Both the position numbers and the translations under genes were made by a program. Of a stretch of DNA of 64,000 nucleotides, positions 42,280 to 50,646 are shown in pieces. Within the stretch, counting starts at the first letter, position 1, and every line of letters starts with the position of its first letter. Where the stretch lies: the NCBI GenBank assembly GCA_910579285.1, contig CAJTTT010000008.1, forward strand, positions 1 to 64,000, in the 5' to 3' direction. A model generated the notes under the pieces. The model was not told the origin of the DNA. It made no database searches and was given only the letters and a program-made list of their open reading frames with translations. This DNA comes from an uncultured Lachnospiraceae bacterium (lineage in GTDB: Bacteria; Bacillota; Clostridia; Lachnospirales; Lachnospiraceae).

Positions 42280-43452
42280 TCAGCCTTTCTTTCTCTTGGA
42301 GATAACGTCCACGGTTACAGCCCCGAGAAGAACCGCACCTTTCACGATCTTCTGAATATCCGTAGACCAGCCGTACAGGGACATACCGTTATTCAGGATA
42401 CCCATGATAAACGCGCCGACTACAGCACCCATGATTGTACCGGCACCGCCGGCCACTGCCGCACCGCCGATGTAACAGGATGCAATGGCATCCATTTCGA
42501 AACCGTCACCAGCTTTCGGAGTAGAGGAAGAGTTACGCGCAGATAAAACGATACCTGCAACCGCACTTAAAATTCCCATGTTGGTGTACACCCAGAAGAA
42601 CACTTTCTTCGTATCAATACCAGAAAGGTTTGCCGCCTTTCTGTTGCCGCCCAGCGCGTAGATCTGACGACCCGCCACCGTTTTGCTTGTGATAAATCCA
42701 TACAATGCAATCAGCAGAGCCATGATGACAAGCACGAACGGAAGGCCGTTGTACTGCGCCAGCTTGAAGAAACAGAACCAGATGATAAAGAGCATAACCA
42801 CCAGTTTCAGAGCAACCTGCCACATAGGATTGGTCGCAAAGTTGTATTTTTCTTTTGTCTTGATGCTGCGGATCTCATTGAGAACCAGAGCAACAGAGGC
42901 AACAATTGCTACAGCGATACAAACCAGATCCAGTGTGCCGTCCCCAAAACTGATCTTAGCTGTGGGAAGGAAGCCCGCGCCCAGATATACAAAATTGTCG
43001 GGATGAGGGCCCTTAGTCTGTGCTTTCAAAAGCGTATATGTAAGTCCGCGGCCCATCAGCATCGTAGCCAGCGTCACAACGAAAGGCGGGATGTCCAGAT
43101 ATGCGATAAAGAAGCCTGCAAACATACCTACCAGAAGACCGATCAGCAGCGCTACAAAGATTGCTACCCACATATTCAGCTTATAGTCGATCAGAATAAT
43201 ACCTGCTGCCGCACCTGTAAGAGCCACAACAGAACCAACGCCCAGATCAACGTTACCGGTCAGCACGCACAGCAGCATACCGATAGCCAGGATAACCACA
43301 TAACCGTTCTGCATGATAAGGTTGTTGATATTAGCCGGGGAAAGGTTTTTCCCACCCGTCATAATGGCAAAAATAACATAGATGGCGATAAGCGCCAGAA
43401 ACATACCGTACTGTTTCATGTCAAGATTGACTACTTTTTTCTTCTCATTCAT
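42280..43452 (-). CDS. Sugar ABC transporter permease (MmsB/XylH type), likely for L-arabinose
   Basis: 390 residues with about ten membrane helices. Includes VILAIGMLLCVLTGNVDLGVGSVVALTGA and the conserved SARNSSSTPKAGDGFEMDAIASCYIGGAAVAGG of CUT2 permeases. I chose the ATG at 43452 (AAAGGG 8 bases upstream), which overlaps the ATPase stop (ATGAATGA); a GTG and an ATG lie 3 and 2 codons upstream. It is the third gene of a binding protein-ATPase-permease operon. Confidence 0.92.
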   Translation of the reverse strand: MNEKKKVVNLDMKQYGMFLALIAIYVIFAIMTGGKNLSPANINNLIMQNGYVVILAIGMLLCVLTGNVDLGVGSVVALTGAAAGIILIDYKLNMWVAIFVALLIGLLVGMFAGFFIAYLDIPPFVVTLATMLMGRGLTYTLLKAQTKGPHPDNFVYLGAGFLPTAKISFGDGTLDLVCIAVAIVASVALVLNEIRSIKTKEKYNFATNPMWQVALKLVVMLFIIWFCFFKLAQYNGLPFVLVIMALLIALYGFITSKTVAGRQIYALGGNRKAANLSGIDTKKVFFWVYTNMGILSAVAGIVLSARNSSSTPKAGDGFEMDAIASCYIGGAAVAGGAGTIMGAVVGAFIMGILNNGMSLYGWSTDIQKIVKGAVLLGAVTVDVISKRKKG

Positions 43453-45004
43453 TTCCATCACCCTTTCTATTATGTGCCATAATACACTGCATAATTTTTT
43501 CCTGTGTCAGCTCCTCGTGATTCAGCTCACCTGCAATCTGTCCCTCGTTGATAACATAGGTTCTGTCACAGGTACCGATGATTTCCGGCATTTCGGAGGA
43601 GATGATGAGCACTGCCTTGCCGGCTTTTGCCAGCTCATTGATGACACAGTAAATTTCATACTTTGCACCCACGTCGATACCGCGGGTAGGCTCATCCAGG
43701 ATCAGCACATCCGGCTGTGTCAGCATCCACTTCGCCAGAACTACCTTCTGCTGGTTACCGCCGGACAGCGAGCCAACCACCTGCTCGATGGAAGTAGCCT
43801 TGACATTAATCCTCTTCTTGTACTCTTCCGCCGCAACGATCTCATCGTTTCCGTTGATCACACCGTGCCTGGAAAAGAATTTCGGACGGGCCGCTATCGT
43901 CATATTCTCCTTGATCTCACCGATCAGATTCAGACCGTACACCTTTCTGTCCTCAGACACATAGGCAAGCTTGCTGTCAATCGCCTGTTTCACGGTTTTC
44001 ATTTCCACTTCCTTGCCGTTAATCTTAACGGTCCCGGAAATTTTCTGCCCGTAGCTGTGTCCGAATACGCTCATGGCGAACTCGGTACGCCCCGCACCCA
44101 TCAGTCCGGCAAGCCCCACTACCTCGCCCGCCTTAACACTGATATTAATATTTTTCAAAACCTGACGCTCCGCATCATCGGGATGGTAAACATTCCAGTC
44201 CTTGACTTCGAAAATGGTATTGCCAATCTTAACGCCCTCGCGCATCGGGTAGCGGTTGGTCATCTCACGTCCCACCATGCCTTTAATCACACGGTCCTCG
44301 GACATGTCATCCTCACCCTTGATCAGCGTTTCAATGGTCTTACCATCACGGATGATCGTTACAGAGTCAGATACATATTCAATCTCATTCAACTTATGGG
44401 AAATAATAATGCAGGTAATTCCCTGTTTCTTAAGCTCCAGCATAATGTCCAGAAGCTTTTTGCTCTCCTCATCGTTCAGCGCCGCTGTCGGTTCGTCGAG
44501 GATCAGAAGTTCTACCTTCTTAGCCATCGCCTTCGCAATCTCGATGAGCTGCTGCTTACCGACACCCAGAGAGTTAACCGGCACATTGACATCTTCATGC
44601 TCCAGACCTACCCTGGCAAGCATCTCCTGCGCACGCTGTCTGGTCTTCGTCCAGTCTATAACCCCTTTTGCCGCCAGCTGCTCATTGCCCAGGAACACAT
44701 TCTCCGCCACCGAGAGAAGCGGACTCAACGCGAGCTCCTGATGGATAATAACGATACCCTTCGCCTCACTGTCCCTCAGATTGTGGAACTTACATGTCTC
44801 CCCCTTGTACACAACATCGCCGGAATATGTACCATGAGGCCAGACGCCCGAGAGAACGTTCATCAGCGTAGATTTTCCCGCACCGTTCTCACCGCACAGA
44901 GCATGGATCTCCCCGCGTCTCACCTTCAGATTCACATCATCCAGCGCCCGGACACCTGAAAATTCCTTGACAATGTGGTTCATTTCCAAGATGTAATCCG
45001 ACAT
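43445..45004 (-). CDS. Sugar ABC transporter ATPase with two ATP-binding domains (MmsA/XylG type)
   Basis: 519 residues from the ATG at 45004 (AGGGAG upstream). Two ABC domains in tandem: the first has Walker A GENGAGKST and Walker B LLILDEPTAAL; the second has a degenerate Walker A region GLMGAGRTEFA and the signature LSGGNQQKVVLAKWM with LILDEPTRGIDVG. This double-domain form belongs to CUT2 importers of monosaccharides. A strong terminator-like hairpin separates it from the binding-protein gene upstream. Confidence 0.94.
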   Translation of the reverse strand: MSDYILEMNHIVKEFSGVRALDDVNLKVRRGEIHALCGENGAGKSTLMNVLSGVWPHGTYSGDVVYKGETCKFHNLRDSEAKGIVIIHQELALSPLLSVAENVFLGNEQLAAKGVIDWTKTRQRAQEMLARVGLEHEDVNVPVNSLGVGKQQLIEIAKAMAKKVELLILDEPTAALNDEESKKLLDIMLELKKQGITCIIISHKLNEIEYVSDSVTIIRDGKTIETLIKGEDDMSEDRVIKGMVGREMTNRYPMREGVKIGNTIFEVKDWNVYHPDDAERQVLKNINISVKAGEVVGLAGLMGAGRTEFAMSVFGHSYGQKISGTVKINGKEVEMKTVKQAIDSKLAYVSEDRKVYGLNLIGEIKENMTIAARPKFFSRHGVINGNDEIVAAEEYKKRINVKATSIEQVVGSLSGGNQQKVVLAKWMLTQPDVLILDEPTRGIDVGAKYEIYCVINELAKAGKAVLIISSEMPEIIGTCDRTYVINEGQIAGELNHEELTQEKIMQCIMAHNRKGDGNE

Positions 45005-45094
45005 TTTCCCAACTCCCTTCTCCATCTATTTTTCTTGACAGCCCAGACCCAATGGCATTCTGTTTTTGAAAATCCGCTTGGTTCCAAACTGTTG

Positions 45095-45127
45095 AAAAAG
45101 GGCGGCCGCAAAACTGCCGCCGCCCTC
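45095..45127 (-). terminator. Partial terminator between binding-protein and ATPase genes
   Basis: Minus-strand stem GGGCGGCGGCA / TGCGGCCGCCC around a GTTT loop, followed by TTTTTC. It lies inside the operon, so read-through must occur; it would keep binding protein in excess. Confidence 0.75.
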
Positions 45128-45145
45128 CTAAAATCTTATGAAAGA

Positions 45146-46321
45146 TTACTCAGCTAACTGCTCCGCTGTATAGTAACCGCCCTCTACAATGATTTTCTCA
45201 TAGTTGGACTGGTCAACTGCTACAGGTGTGCACAGGTAAGAAGGAACTACGATCTTACCGTTGTCATACTGCTCGGTATCGTTGATCTCAGGCTCTGCAC
45301 CCTCAAGCACTGCCTGCACCATCGTAACGCACTTCTCAGCCAGGAGACGGGTATCCTTGTAGATGGACATGGTCTGCTTGCCGGAGATGATGTTCTTGGT
45401 AGCCATCAGCTCTGCGTCCTGACCAGTGATCATCGGCCAGTTTTCGTCTGTGTAGCCAGCGCCCTCGAGAGCTGCCTTACAACCGTATGCGAAACCGTCG
45501 AAAGCGGTAGCGCAGATGTCAAGATCCTCGTCAGCGTAGAAACCTGTCAGGTAGTTCTCACAGTTCTGCTGAGCGGTCTCCTGAGACCATCTTAAGATAC
45601 AGGTATCATCGAAAGAAGTTCTGCCGGACTTACAAACCAGTGCGCCGTTGTCCAGATAAGGCTGAAGAACCTCCATCAGACCTGCGTAAAGCATATGTGC
45701 GTTGTTATCATCAGGGGAACCCATGAAGAACTCGATGGTCTTCGGGTCTGCAGGATCAAGACCTGCATTTTCCTCGATGTACTTACCGATTGCGGTACCA
45801 ACGCCCTTGTTATCGAAAGTAGCGTAGTAGGAAACTGCATCCGTGTTCATCAGCAGACGGTCGTAAGCGATGATCGGAATACCTGCCTCTTTCGCCTGCG
45901 CCTCTACGTTAACCAGAGCGTCAGAGTCGATAGAAGCGATAACCAGGCAGTTTACGCCGGAAGCGATCATGTTCTCAATCTGGGAAACCTGTGCCTGTAC
46001 ATCATCCTCTGCATACTGAAGGTCTACCTCGTAGCCAAGAGCCTCGAGCTGAGCCTTCATGTTAGCGCCATCGTTAATCCATCTCTCGGAAGACTGGGTA
46101 GGCATTGCCACTCCAACCTTCTTGCCGCCAGTTGCTGCAGGAGCCTCAGCCGCATCTGCTGCGGGAGCTTCCTCTGCATCTGCTGCAGGAGCTTCCTCAG
46201 TTGCTGCAGGAGCCGCATCTGCTGCGGGAGCTGCTGTCTGTGTCTCGCCGCCGCCACAGCCTACAAGCATGGAAGCAACCATTGCTACACTCAGAAGTGT
46301 GCCTAAAACTTTCTTTTTCAT
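45146..46321 (-). CDS. Monosaccharide-binding lipoprotein (ChvE type), likely for L-arabinose
   Basis: 391 residues from the ATG at 46321 (GGGAGGAAAAAG upstream). Lipoprotein signal MKKKVLGTLLSVAMVASMLVGC with the lipobox Cys at 22, an Ala/Pro/Glu repeat linker to about 70, then a Peripla_BP_4 fold like ChvE/XylF (KVGVAMPTQSSERWINDGANMKAQLE, IPIIAYDRLLMNTDAVSYYATFDN, FDGFAYGCKAALEGAGY). AraR-like palindromes flank its promoter region, which supports L-arabinose as substrate; xylose or a related sugar remains possible. Confidence 0.9.
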   Translation of the reverse strand: MKKKVLGTLLSVAMVASMLVGCGGGETQTAAPAADAAPAATEEAPAADAEEAPAADAAEAPAATGGKKVGVAMPTQSSERWINDGANMKAQLEALGYEVDLQYAEDDVQAQVSQIENMIASGVNCLVIASIDSDALVNVEAQAKEAGIPIIAYDRLLMNTDAVSYYATFDNKGVGTAIGKYIEENAGLDPADPKTIEFFMGSPDDNNAHMLYAGLMEVLQPYLDNGALVCKSGRTSFDDTCILRWSQETAQQNCENYLTGFYADEDLDICATAFDGFAYGCKAALEGAGYTDENWPMITGQDAELMATKNIISGKQTMSIYKDTRLLAEKCVTMVQAVLEGAEPEINDTEQYDNGKIVVPSYLCTPVAVDQSNYEKIIVEGGYYTAEQLAE

Positions 46322-46382
46322 TCTTTTTCCTCCCTTGGAATAATTGTTTGATACAGAGAACTTGTCTATTCGCGACGTTAAG

Positions 46383-46397
46383 TTGTACACTATACAA
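46383..46397. promoter_or_regulatory. AraR-like operator, proximal to the importer
   Basis: TTGTA-CACTA-TACAA, dyad with 5-base spacer, 62 bases before the binding-protein start. It is the exact reverse complement of the distal site at 46589-46603. Confidence 0.65.
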
Positions 46398-46588
46398 TTT
46401 GCCAGTTTTTAAAAATTTTTAGCAGTAAGGCAAATCATCAATTAGGACATTTTGCTTAATCGGCACTTAATTTGCAAGTTATTCTGTACATTTTTACCAC
46501 CATTTTTATCAGATGATATATCCATTATATCTATGCGCCTATAAATTGTCAATCGTTTTATTCAGTATTTGCATACATCTTTGGTAAG
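46398..46588. other. Promoter region of the arabinose importer
   Basis: AT-rich DNA between two identical inverted operators. No promoter with good hexamers at 16-18 base spacing was found; TATAGT within the proximal operator could serve as a -10. No RNA or gene is visible. Confidence 0.4.
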
Positions 46589-46603
46589 TTGTATAGTGTA
46601 CAA
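46589..46603. promoter_or_regulatory. AraR-like operator, distal
   Basis: TTGTA-TAGTG-TACAA, the core of a longer perfect dyad spanning 46584-46608 (GTAAGTTGTA / TACAACTTAC arms). Its centre is 206 bases from the proximal operator. Confidence 0.65.
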
Positions 46604-46618
46604 CTTACGGGGTCTGCA

Positions 46619-46655
46619 AAAATTCCCCCGGACGAATCGGGCCGCCCGGGGGAGT
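46619..46655 (-). terminator. Terminator after the chemoreceptor operon
   Basis: Stem CTCCCCCGG / CCGGGGGAA with a GC-rich inner loop on the minus strand, followed by TTTTTGC. Confidence 0.8.
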
Positions 46656-46696
46656 TTCTACTTTATATAATATTAGATTGCAATGCCAGACAACCG

Positions 46697-48421
46697 TTAA
46701 ATCTTAAATTCGCCTACCAGCCCTTCCACATCGCCCGTGAGTACAAGCAGCTTATCCATAGCTTCAGATACCTCTTCCAGATTCGCAGACTGCTCAGCCA
46801 CCACCGCACTGACTTCGTTGATCTCTGTCACATTACTGTCTGCGGCTTCCTTCACGGTTCCCATGCTGTCCATCGCTTCCCGGATTCTTTCGCTCAAAAC
46901 CTCCACGCCGCTTATGATGTCCTCCACGCTGTTGCCGACCTCATCCGTGCCCGAAGTGATAATCTCGAAGCTCTCCCTGGCCTCTCCCGTCATCTGGTTT
47001 CCTTTCTCCAGCTGGTCAAGGCTTTCCCGTAACCGTTCCGTCATCTGATCTGCCTGTCTGCTGACAGCCTCGATCATTTTCCCTATATGCGCGGCTGCGG
47101 CCTGGGAGTCATCCGCCAGATCTCGGATTTCCGTAGCCACTACCGCAAATCCTCTCCCGGCTTCCCCGGCTCTCGCCGCCTCAATGGATGCGTTCAGCGA
47201 AAGCAGATTGGTCTGTGAAGCGATAGAAGAAATGGACGCCAGCGCCTCCGTCATTCCCTTTGTGTTTTCACCAAAGGAAGCAAATACGCTCTCCATATCC
47301 CGCATAGAGCGGTTAACCTCCTGCATCTGCTCTACATAAGCCACGATTTTCTGCATACCGTCTCTGGCATTGTCCCTCGTCTTTTCCGCATTTCCGTGGA
47401 TTGCCTCCGCGTAATCCGCCACTTTTCCGGCAATATTTCCCATATCGCTGATCTGCTCCTGGGCACGGCTCACTTCTTCCTGCTGCCTTTCCAGAGCGGA
47501 CAGCATTCCATCCACCGCATCCGCAATACGGGTACCGCCCTGGGCATTCTCATCCACACTGTTGTTGACCGTCGCCGTAGCCATTTTCAACTCCGACATG
47601 TTGGCCGCCACTTTGCTGATCAGATGCACCAGACTGCCTTTCATCTTATTAAAAGCTGATGCGGCGCGCCCCGCCTCATCCTGGCTCTTTACCTTGATAT
47701 CCTCGCCTGTCAGATTCCCTTCAGACATAACCGTGAGATTTTTCTGCAGCTGTATAATCGGCGCAGTCATGCTCTGGGTCAGAACAAATGCCGCCGCTAT
47801 GACTATGACTGCCGTAACCACGACTGCCGCCACGATAATGGTAAGCGTGCGCCTGAAATCACTCTGGATCTCATCGGCAATCAGCTCACTTCTTGCTATC
47901 TCCGATGCCAAAAGCGTCTCGGCGCTGGTGCTGACAAAACTCATGCCGCCGCTCATATCCTGGGCCGCATTCAGCCCTGCCGAGGAGTAGGAGGCGCCGC
48001 AGGCAGCCTGCAGTTCCCGGAAAGACGCAATAAATTTTCCAGCTTCGGAGGAAAATTTGTCAAACTGATTGCGCATTTCCGAATATTCTGCCTCCTGTGG
48101 CACATTCTCTCCGACTTCCGCCACATACTGCTCCATAGTATCTATGATTTCCACATGCCCGCTGGAGGCAATATCACCGCCCGTGCTGCACTTCACAACA
48201 ACAGTCCGCCCAAGATAGGAGGCGTTGTCCTTAACGAAAGTCACTTTACTGATGCTGTCAAGAATCTGGGAATACTGCGCATTATACTGGCTGGCCCTGC
48301 CGATTACCACCGTCATCAATGCAACCAGCACAACTAACGTACCAAGAATACAGGCATTGATCTTGAGTCTGATTCCGGCTCCTTTACTGTTCTTCATCTT
48401 CTGCTGTCTCTCCATCTGCAT
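46697..48421 (-). CDS. Methyl-accepting chemotaxis protein
   Basis: 574 residues from the ATG at 48421, which has AAGGAG 7 bases upstream within the end of the preceding gene. Membrane spans near 22-42 and 205-230 bracket a helical outer domain; HAMP follows (QSMTAPIIQLQKNLTVMSEGNLTGEDI), then the signalling domain with NLLSLNASIEAARAGEAGRGFAVVATEIRDLADDS. Its start overlaps the small membrane protein gene by about 38 bases. It sits just upstream of the arabinose importer but has its own terminator. Ligand unknown. Confidence 0.92.
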   Translation of the reverse strand: MQMERQQKMKNSKGAGIRLKINACILGTLVVLVALMTVVIGRASQYNAQYSQILDSISKVTFVKDNASYLGRTVVVKCSTGGDIASSGHVEIIDTMEQYVAEVGENVPQEAEYSEMRNQFDKFSSEAGKFIASFRELQAACGASYSSAGLNAAQDMSGGMSFVSTSAETLLASEIARSELIADEIQSDFRRTLTIIVAAVVVTAVIVIAAAFVLTQSMTAPIIQLQKNLTVMSEGNLTGEDIKVKSQDEAGRAASAFNKMKGSLVHLISKVAANMSELKMATATVNNSVDENAQGGTRIADAVDGMLSALERQQEEVSRAQEQISDMGNIAGKVADYAEAIHGNAEKTRDNARDGMQKIVAYVEQMQEVNRSMRDMESVFASFGENTKGMTEALASISSIASQTNLLSLNASIEAARAGEAGRGFAVVATEIRDLADDSQAAAAHIGKMIEAVSRQADQMTERLRESLDQLEKGNQMTGEARESFEIITSGTDEVGNSVEDIISGVEVLSERIREAMDSMGTVKEAADSNVTEINEVSAVVAEQSANLEEVSEAMDKLLVLTGDVEGLVGEFKI

Positions 48422-48713
48422 CCACATACTCCTTCCGAATCAGTTTTTTTGCCGATAAGATCAGGATGGCACCGCCGGCCGCCACGAAGACAACGATCGC
48501 TATTGCTATAAATATCCTGTCGTTCCCTGCAGCTTCTCCAAACCCCTGTATCAAGCCGTAAGCCAGATACAGCACATAGACCGACACCAGAATGCGCAGG
48601 GTAAGTCCTATTTTGGTGTCGCCGCTTTTTCTGGTTCCGCTCCCGCCGCCAGATACATTCCGCTCTGTTTCAGACGGTTCTCCTTTTTCCTTCTCTGTTA
48701 CATTTTCATCCAA
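48384..48713 (-). CDS. Small two-span membrane protein between two chemoreceptor genes
   Basis: 109 residues, no family recognised. A polar, Gly/Ser/Glu-rich N-terminus (1-35), two membrane helices (about 37-58 and 66-86) and an acidic C-terminal tail. It starts 17 bases after the stop of one chemoreceptor and overlaps the start of the next by about 38 bases, so it is made together with both. The context suggests a chemoreceptor accessory protein, but there is no direct evidence. Confidence 0.7.
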   Translation of the reverse strand: MDENVTEKEKGEPSETERNVSGGGSGTRKSGDTKIGLTLRILVSVYVLYLAYGLIQGFGEAAGNDRIFIAIAIVVFVAAGGAILILSAKKLIRKEYVDADGETAEDEEQ

Positions 48714-48730
48714 AATCTCTTCCTCCGCCT

Positions 48731-50449
48731 CTATCCTTCGAAGCAGGCCGTCTGCTCCGAAAGATGACTCACTACATCCGAAACCTGGTTCAGAGCCTCC
48801 ACGATGCCCTTCATATTTTCAGCCAGCGCCGCCGTATTATCCACCACGCCGCCCACACCCTGGGCGCTCTCTCTCACATTGCTCGTAATATTTTCATTGG
48901 ACTCTGCCACCGTGCGCATCATTCCGCCAATGTTTTCCATAGAATCGCGCATTTCACCCATCATCCGATCCACCGTAATGGAATCGTTCAGATACTGTTC
49001 CCCTGTACGCTCCAGTATCTCGTAATCCGGCATCACGCGTTCGTTGATAAACTTCACAAGACTGCCCGCATTTTCCGCAAGTGTCATAACAGCCGCCACA
49101 ACGCCAGCCGAAATCTGCTGGATATTTCCGGCTGTCTGTTTCGAGCTGTCCGCCAGCATGCGGATCTCATCGGCCACCACAGCAAACCCTTTGCCGGCCT
49201 CGCCCGCTCTTGCCGCTTCTATGGACGCATTCAGGGCAAGCAGATTCGTCTTGGATGCAATGCTCAGAATATCCGCCGTCAGATTTCCGATCTTTTCTAT
49301 CTGCCTGCTGTCCTCTATGGACGCATTCAGGGAAACGTCAAATTCCTTGATCATGCCGTCCGCTGTCGCGCGGCTGTCCTGTGCCAGCTTGCGAAGCTCC
49401 TCCGCACGGTTTCTGATCTCCTCCGCAAACTTTGTGCCCTTGACTGCCTGATCAACCACTTCTCCGACAGATGACTCTGCCTCTCTGGTATTTTCGCTGA
49501 CATAACCTACGGTTGCAGACACTTCCTCCATGCTGGCTGCCAGCTCTTCCATCGTAGCCGAAGTGTCGCTGGCATTCTGGTTCGTCTCCTCCACCACTTC
49601 ATTGACATGCATCTGCTGTCTGTTAATCTCATCGCTGCAGGAAATAACCCCTCCGATCACATCCTGCAGAATATCCAGAAATTCATTGACACCCATAGCA
49701 AGCGTGGCAATTTCATCCTTCGTCTGTACCGGCACCCTCTCGTGCAGATTTCCTTTATTATTATGTATGTCTTCGATCATGCCGTTGATTACCTGGGCAA
49801 TCTTCTGAATCGGAACCACAATCACGCGGTTTGCTATGATCATAACGAGAACCGCGGTCACAATCAAGATCACGATAACCGAAACAATCAGCACATAGGA
49901 GCCCTCCGCTTTGCTTTGCAGGGAAGCCTTTCCATTGGCAAGCTCCGCATCCGAAAACTCCAGCAAGTCGTTCATGCTGTTGCCGATGGTGTTGTTCAGC
50001 ATGCCGAGATTGTTGGCAATCAGATTGTTGGCGCGTTCTTTATCCCCCGACCTGCTCAGCTCTATGATAGAATCCACATAGGTGTCGAAACTGGTAAGCC
50101 GCCCCTGCAGCGAGTCGTAAACACCCTGTGCCTCCTCCGAAAGTGTCATTGCATTGTAGGCTTCCATAGACTCCCACATCTGCGCCCGGCACTCCATAAT
50201 ATCCTCCGCACGCTTGTCCATCGTCCGCAGCAGTTTTGCGTTCACATGGGCATACACATTCATGTACATATCCAGATAGTCTTCATATATGCTGTGAATG
50301 AGATTGATTTTTTCAACCTCATTGTTCATAACCTGCTGGCTTTCCGCCGTAATCGCCGTCAGACTGTTGGCCAGAAGTCCCAGCGAAATGATAGAAATCA
50401 GCGCAAGCACAATGATTGCAGATGCAAATTTGAAACCAATCTTTCTCAT
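48731..50449 (-). CDS. Methyl-accepting chemotaxis protein with four-helix-bundle sensor
   Basis: 572 residues from the ATG at 50449 (GGGAGG upstream). First span about 8-30, a 4HB_MCP-type outer domain (NEVEKINLIHSIYEDYLDMYMNVYAHVNAKLL), second span near 190-212, HAMP, and a signalling tip NLLALNASIEAARAGEAGKGFAVVADEIRMLADSS. First gene of a three-gene chemoreceptor operon placed between two monosaccharide importers. Ligand unknown; attractants carried by the neighbouring binding proteins are candidates. Confidence 0.93.
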   Translation of the reverse strand: MRKIGFKFASAIIVLALISIISLGLLANSLTAITAESQQVMNNEVEKINLIHSIYEDYLDMYMNVYAHVNAKLLRTMDKRAEDIMECRAQMWESMEAYNAMTLSEEAQGVYDSLQGRLTSFDTYVDSIIELSRSGDKERANNLIANNLGMLNNTIGNSMNDLLEFSDAELANGKASLQSKAEGSYVLIVSVIVILIVTAVLVMIIANRVIVVPIQKIAQVINGMIEDIHNNKGNLHERVPVQTKDEIATLAMGVNEFLDILQDVIGGVISCSDEINRQQMHVNEVVEETNQNASDTSATMEELAASMEEVSATVGYVSENTREAESSVGEVVDQAVKGTKFAEEIRNRAEELRKLAQDSRATADGMIKEFDVSLNASIEDSRQIEKIGNLTADILSIASKTNLLALNASIEAARAGEAGKGFAVVADEIRMLADSSKQTAGNIQQISAGVVAAVMTLAENAGSLVKFINERVMPDYEILERTGEQYLNDSITVDRMMGEMRDSMENIGGMMRTVAESNENITSNVRESAQGVGGVVDNTAALAENMKGIVEALNQVSDVVSHLSEQTACFEG

Positions 50450-50589
50450 GTAAAAATCCTCCCATGTGAGAACAATCAATTCTGCAGGCAGGCGGCAATC
50501 TGCCTTCTCCTGTTTTTGCATTGCTTTGAGTATACCACATTGTGTTGCACAAAGATAGTCCTCTCGCAGGAATATTTATCACATTTCCA

Positions 50590-50618
50590 CAAAAAACGCA
50601 GCCCTTACCGGGCTGCGT
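50590..50618 (-). terminator. Terminator of the Ytf-type importer operon
   Basis: Minus-strand stem ACGCAGCCC / GGGCTGCGT with loop GGTAA-like, followed by TTTTTTG, about 30 bases after the YjfF-type stop. Confidence 0.9.
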
Positions 50619-50646
50619 CATGTATCTACCGTCATTTATTACCAAA

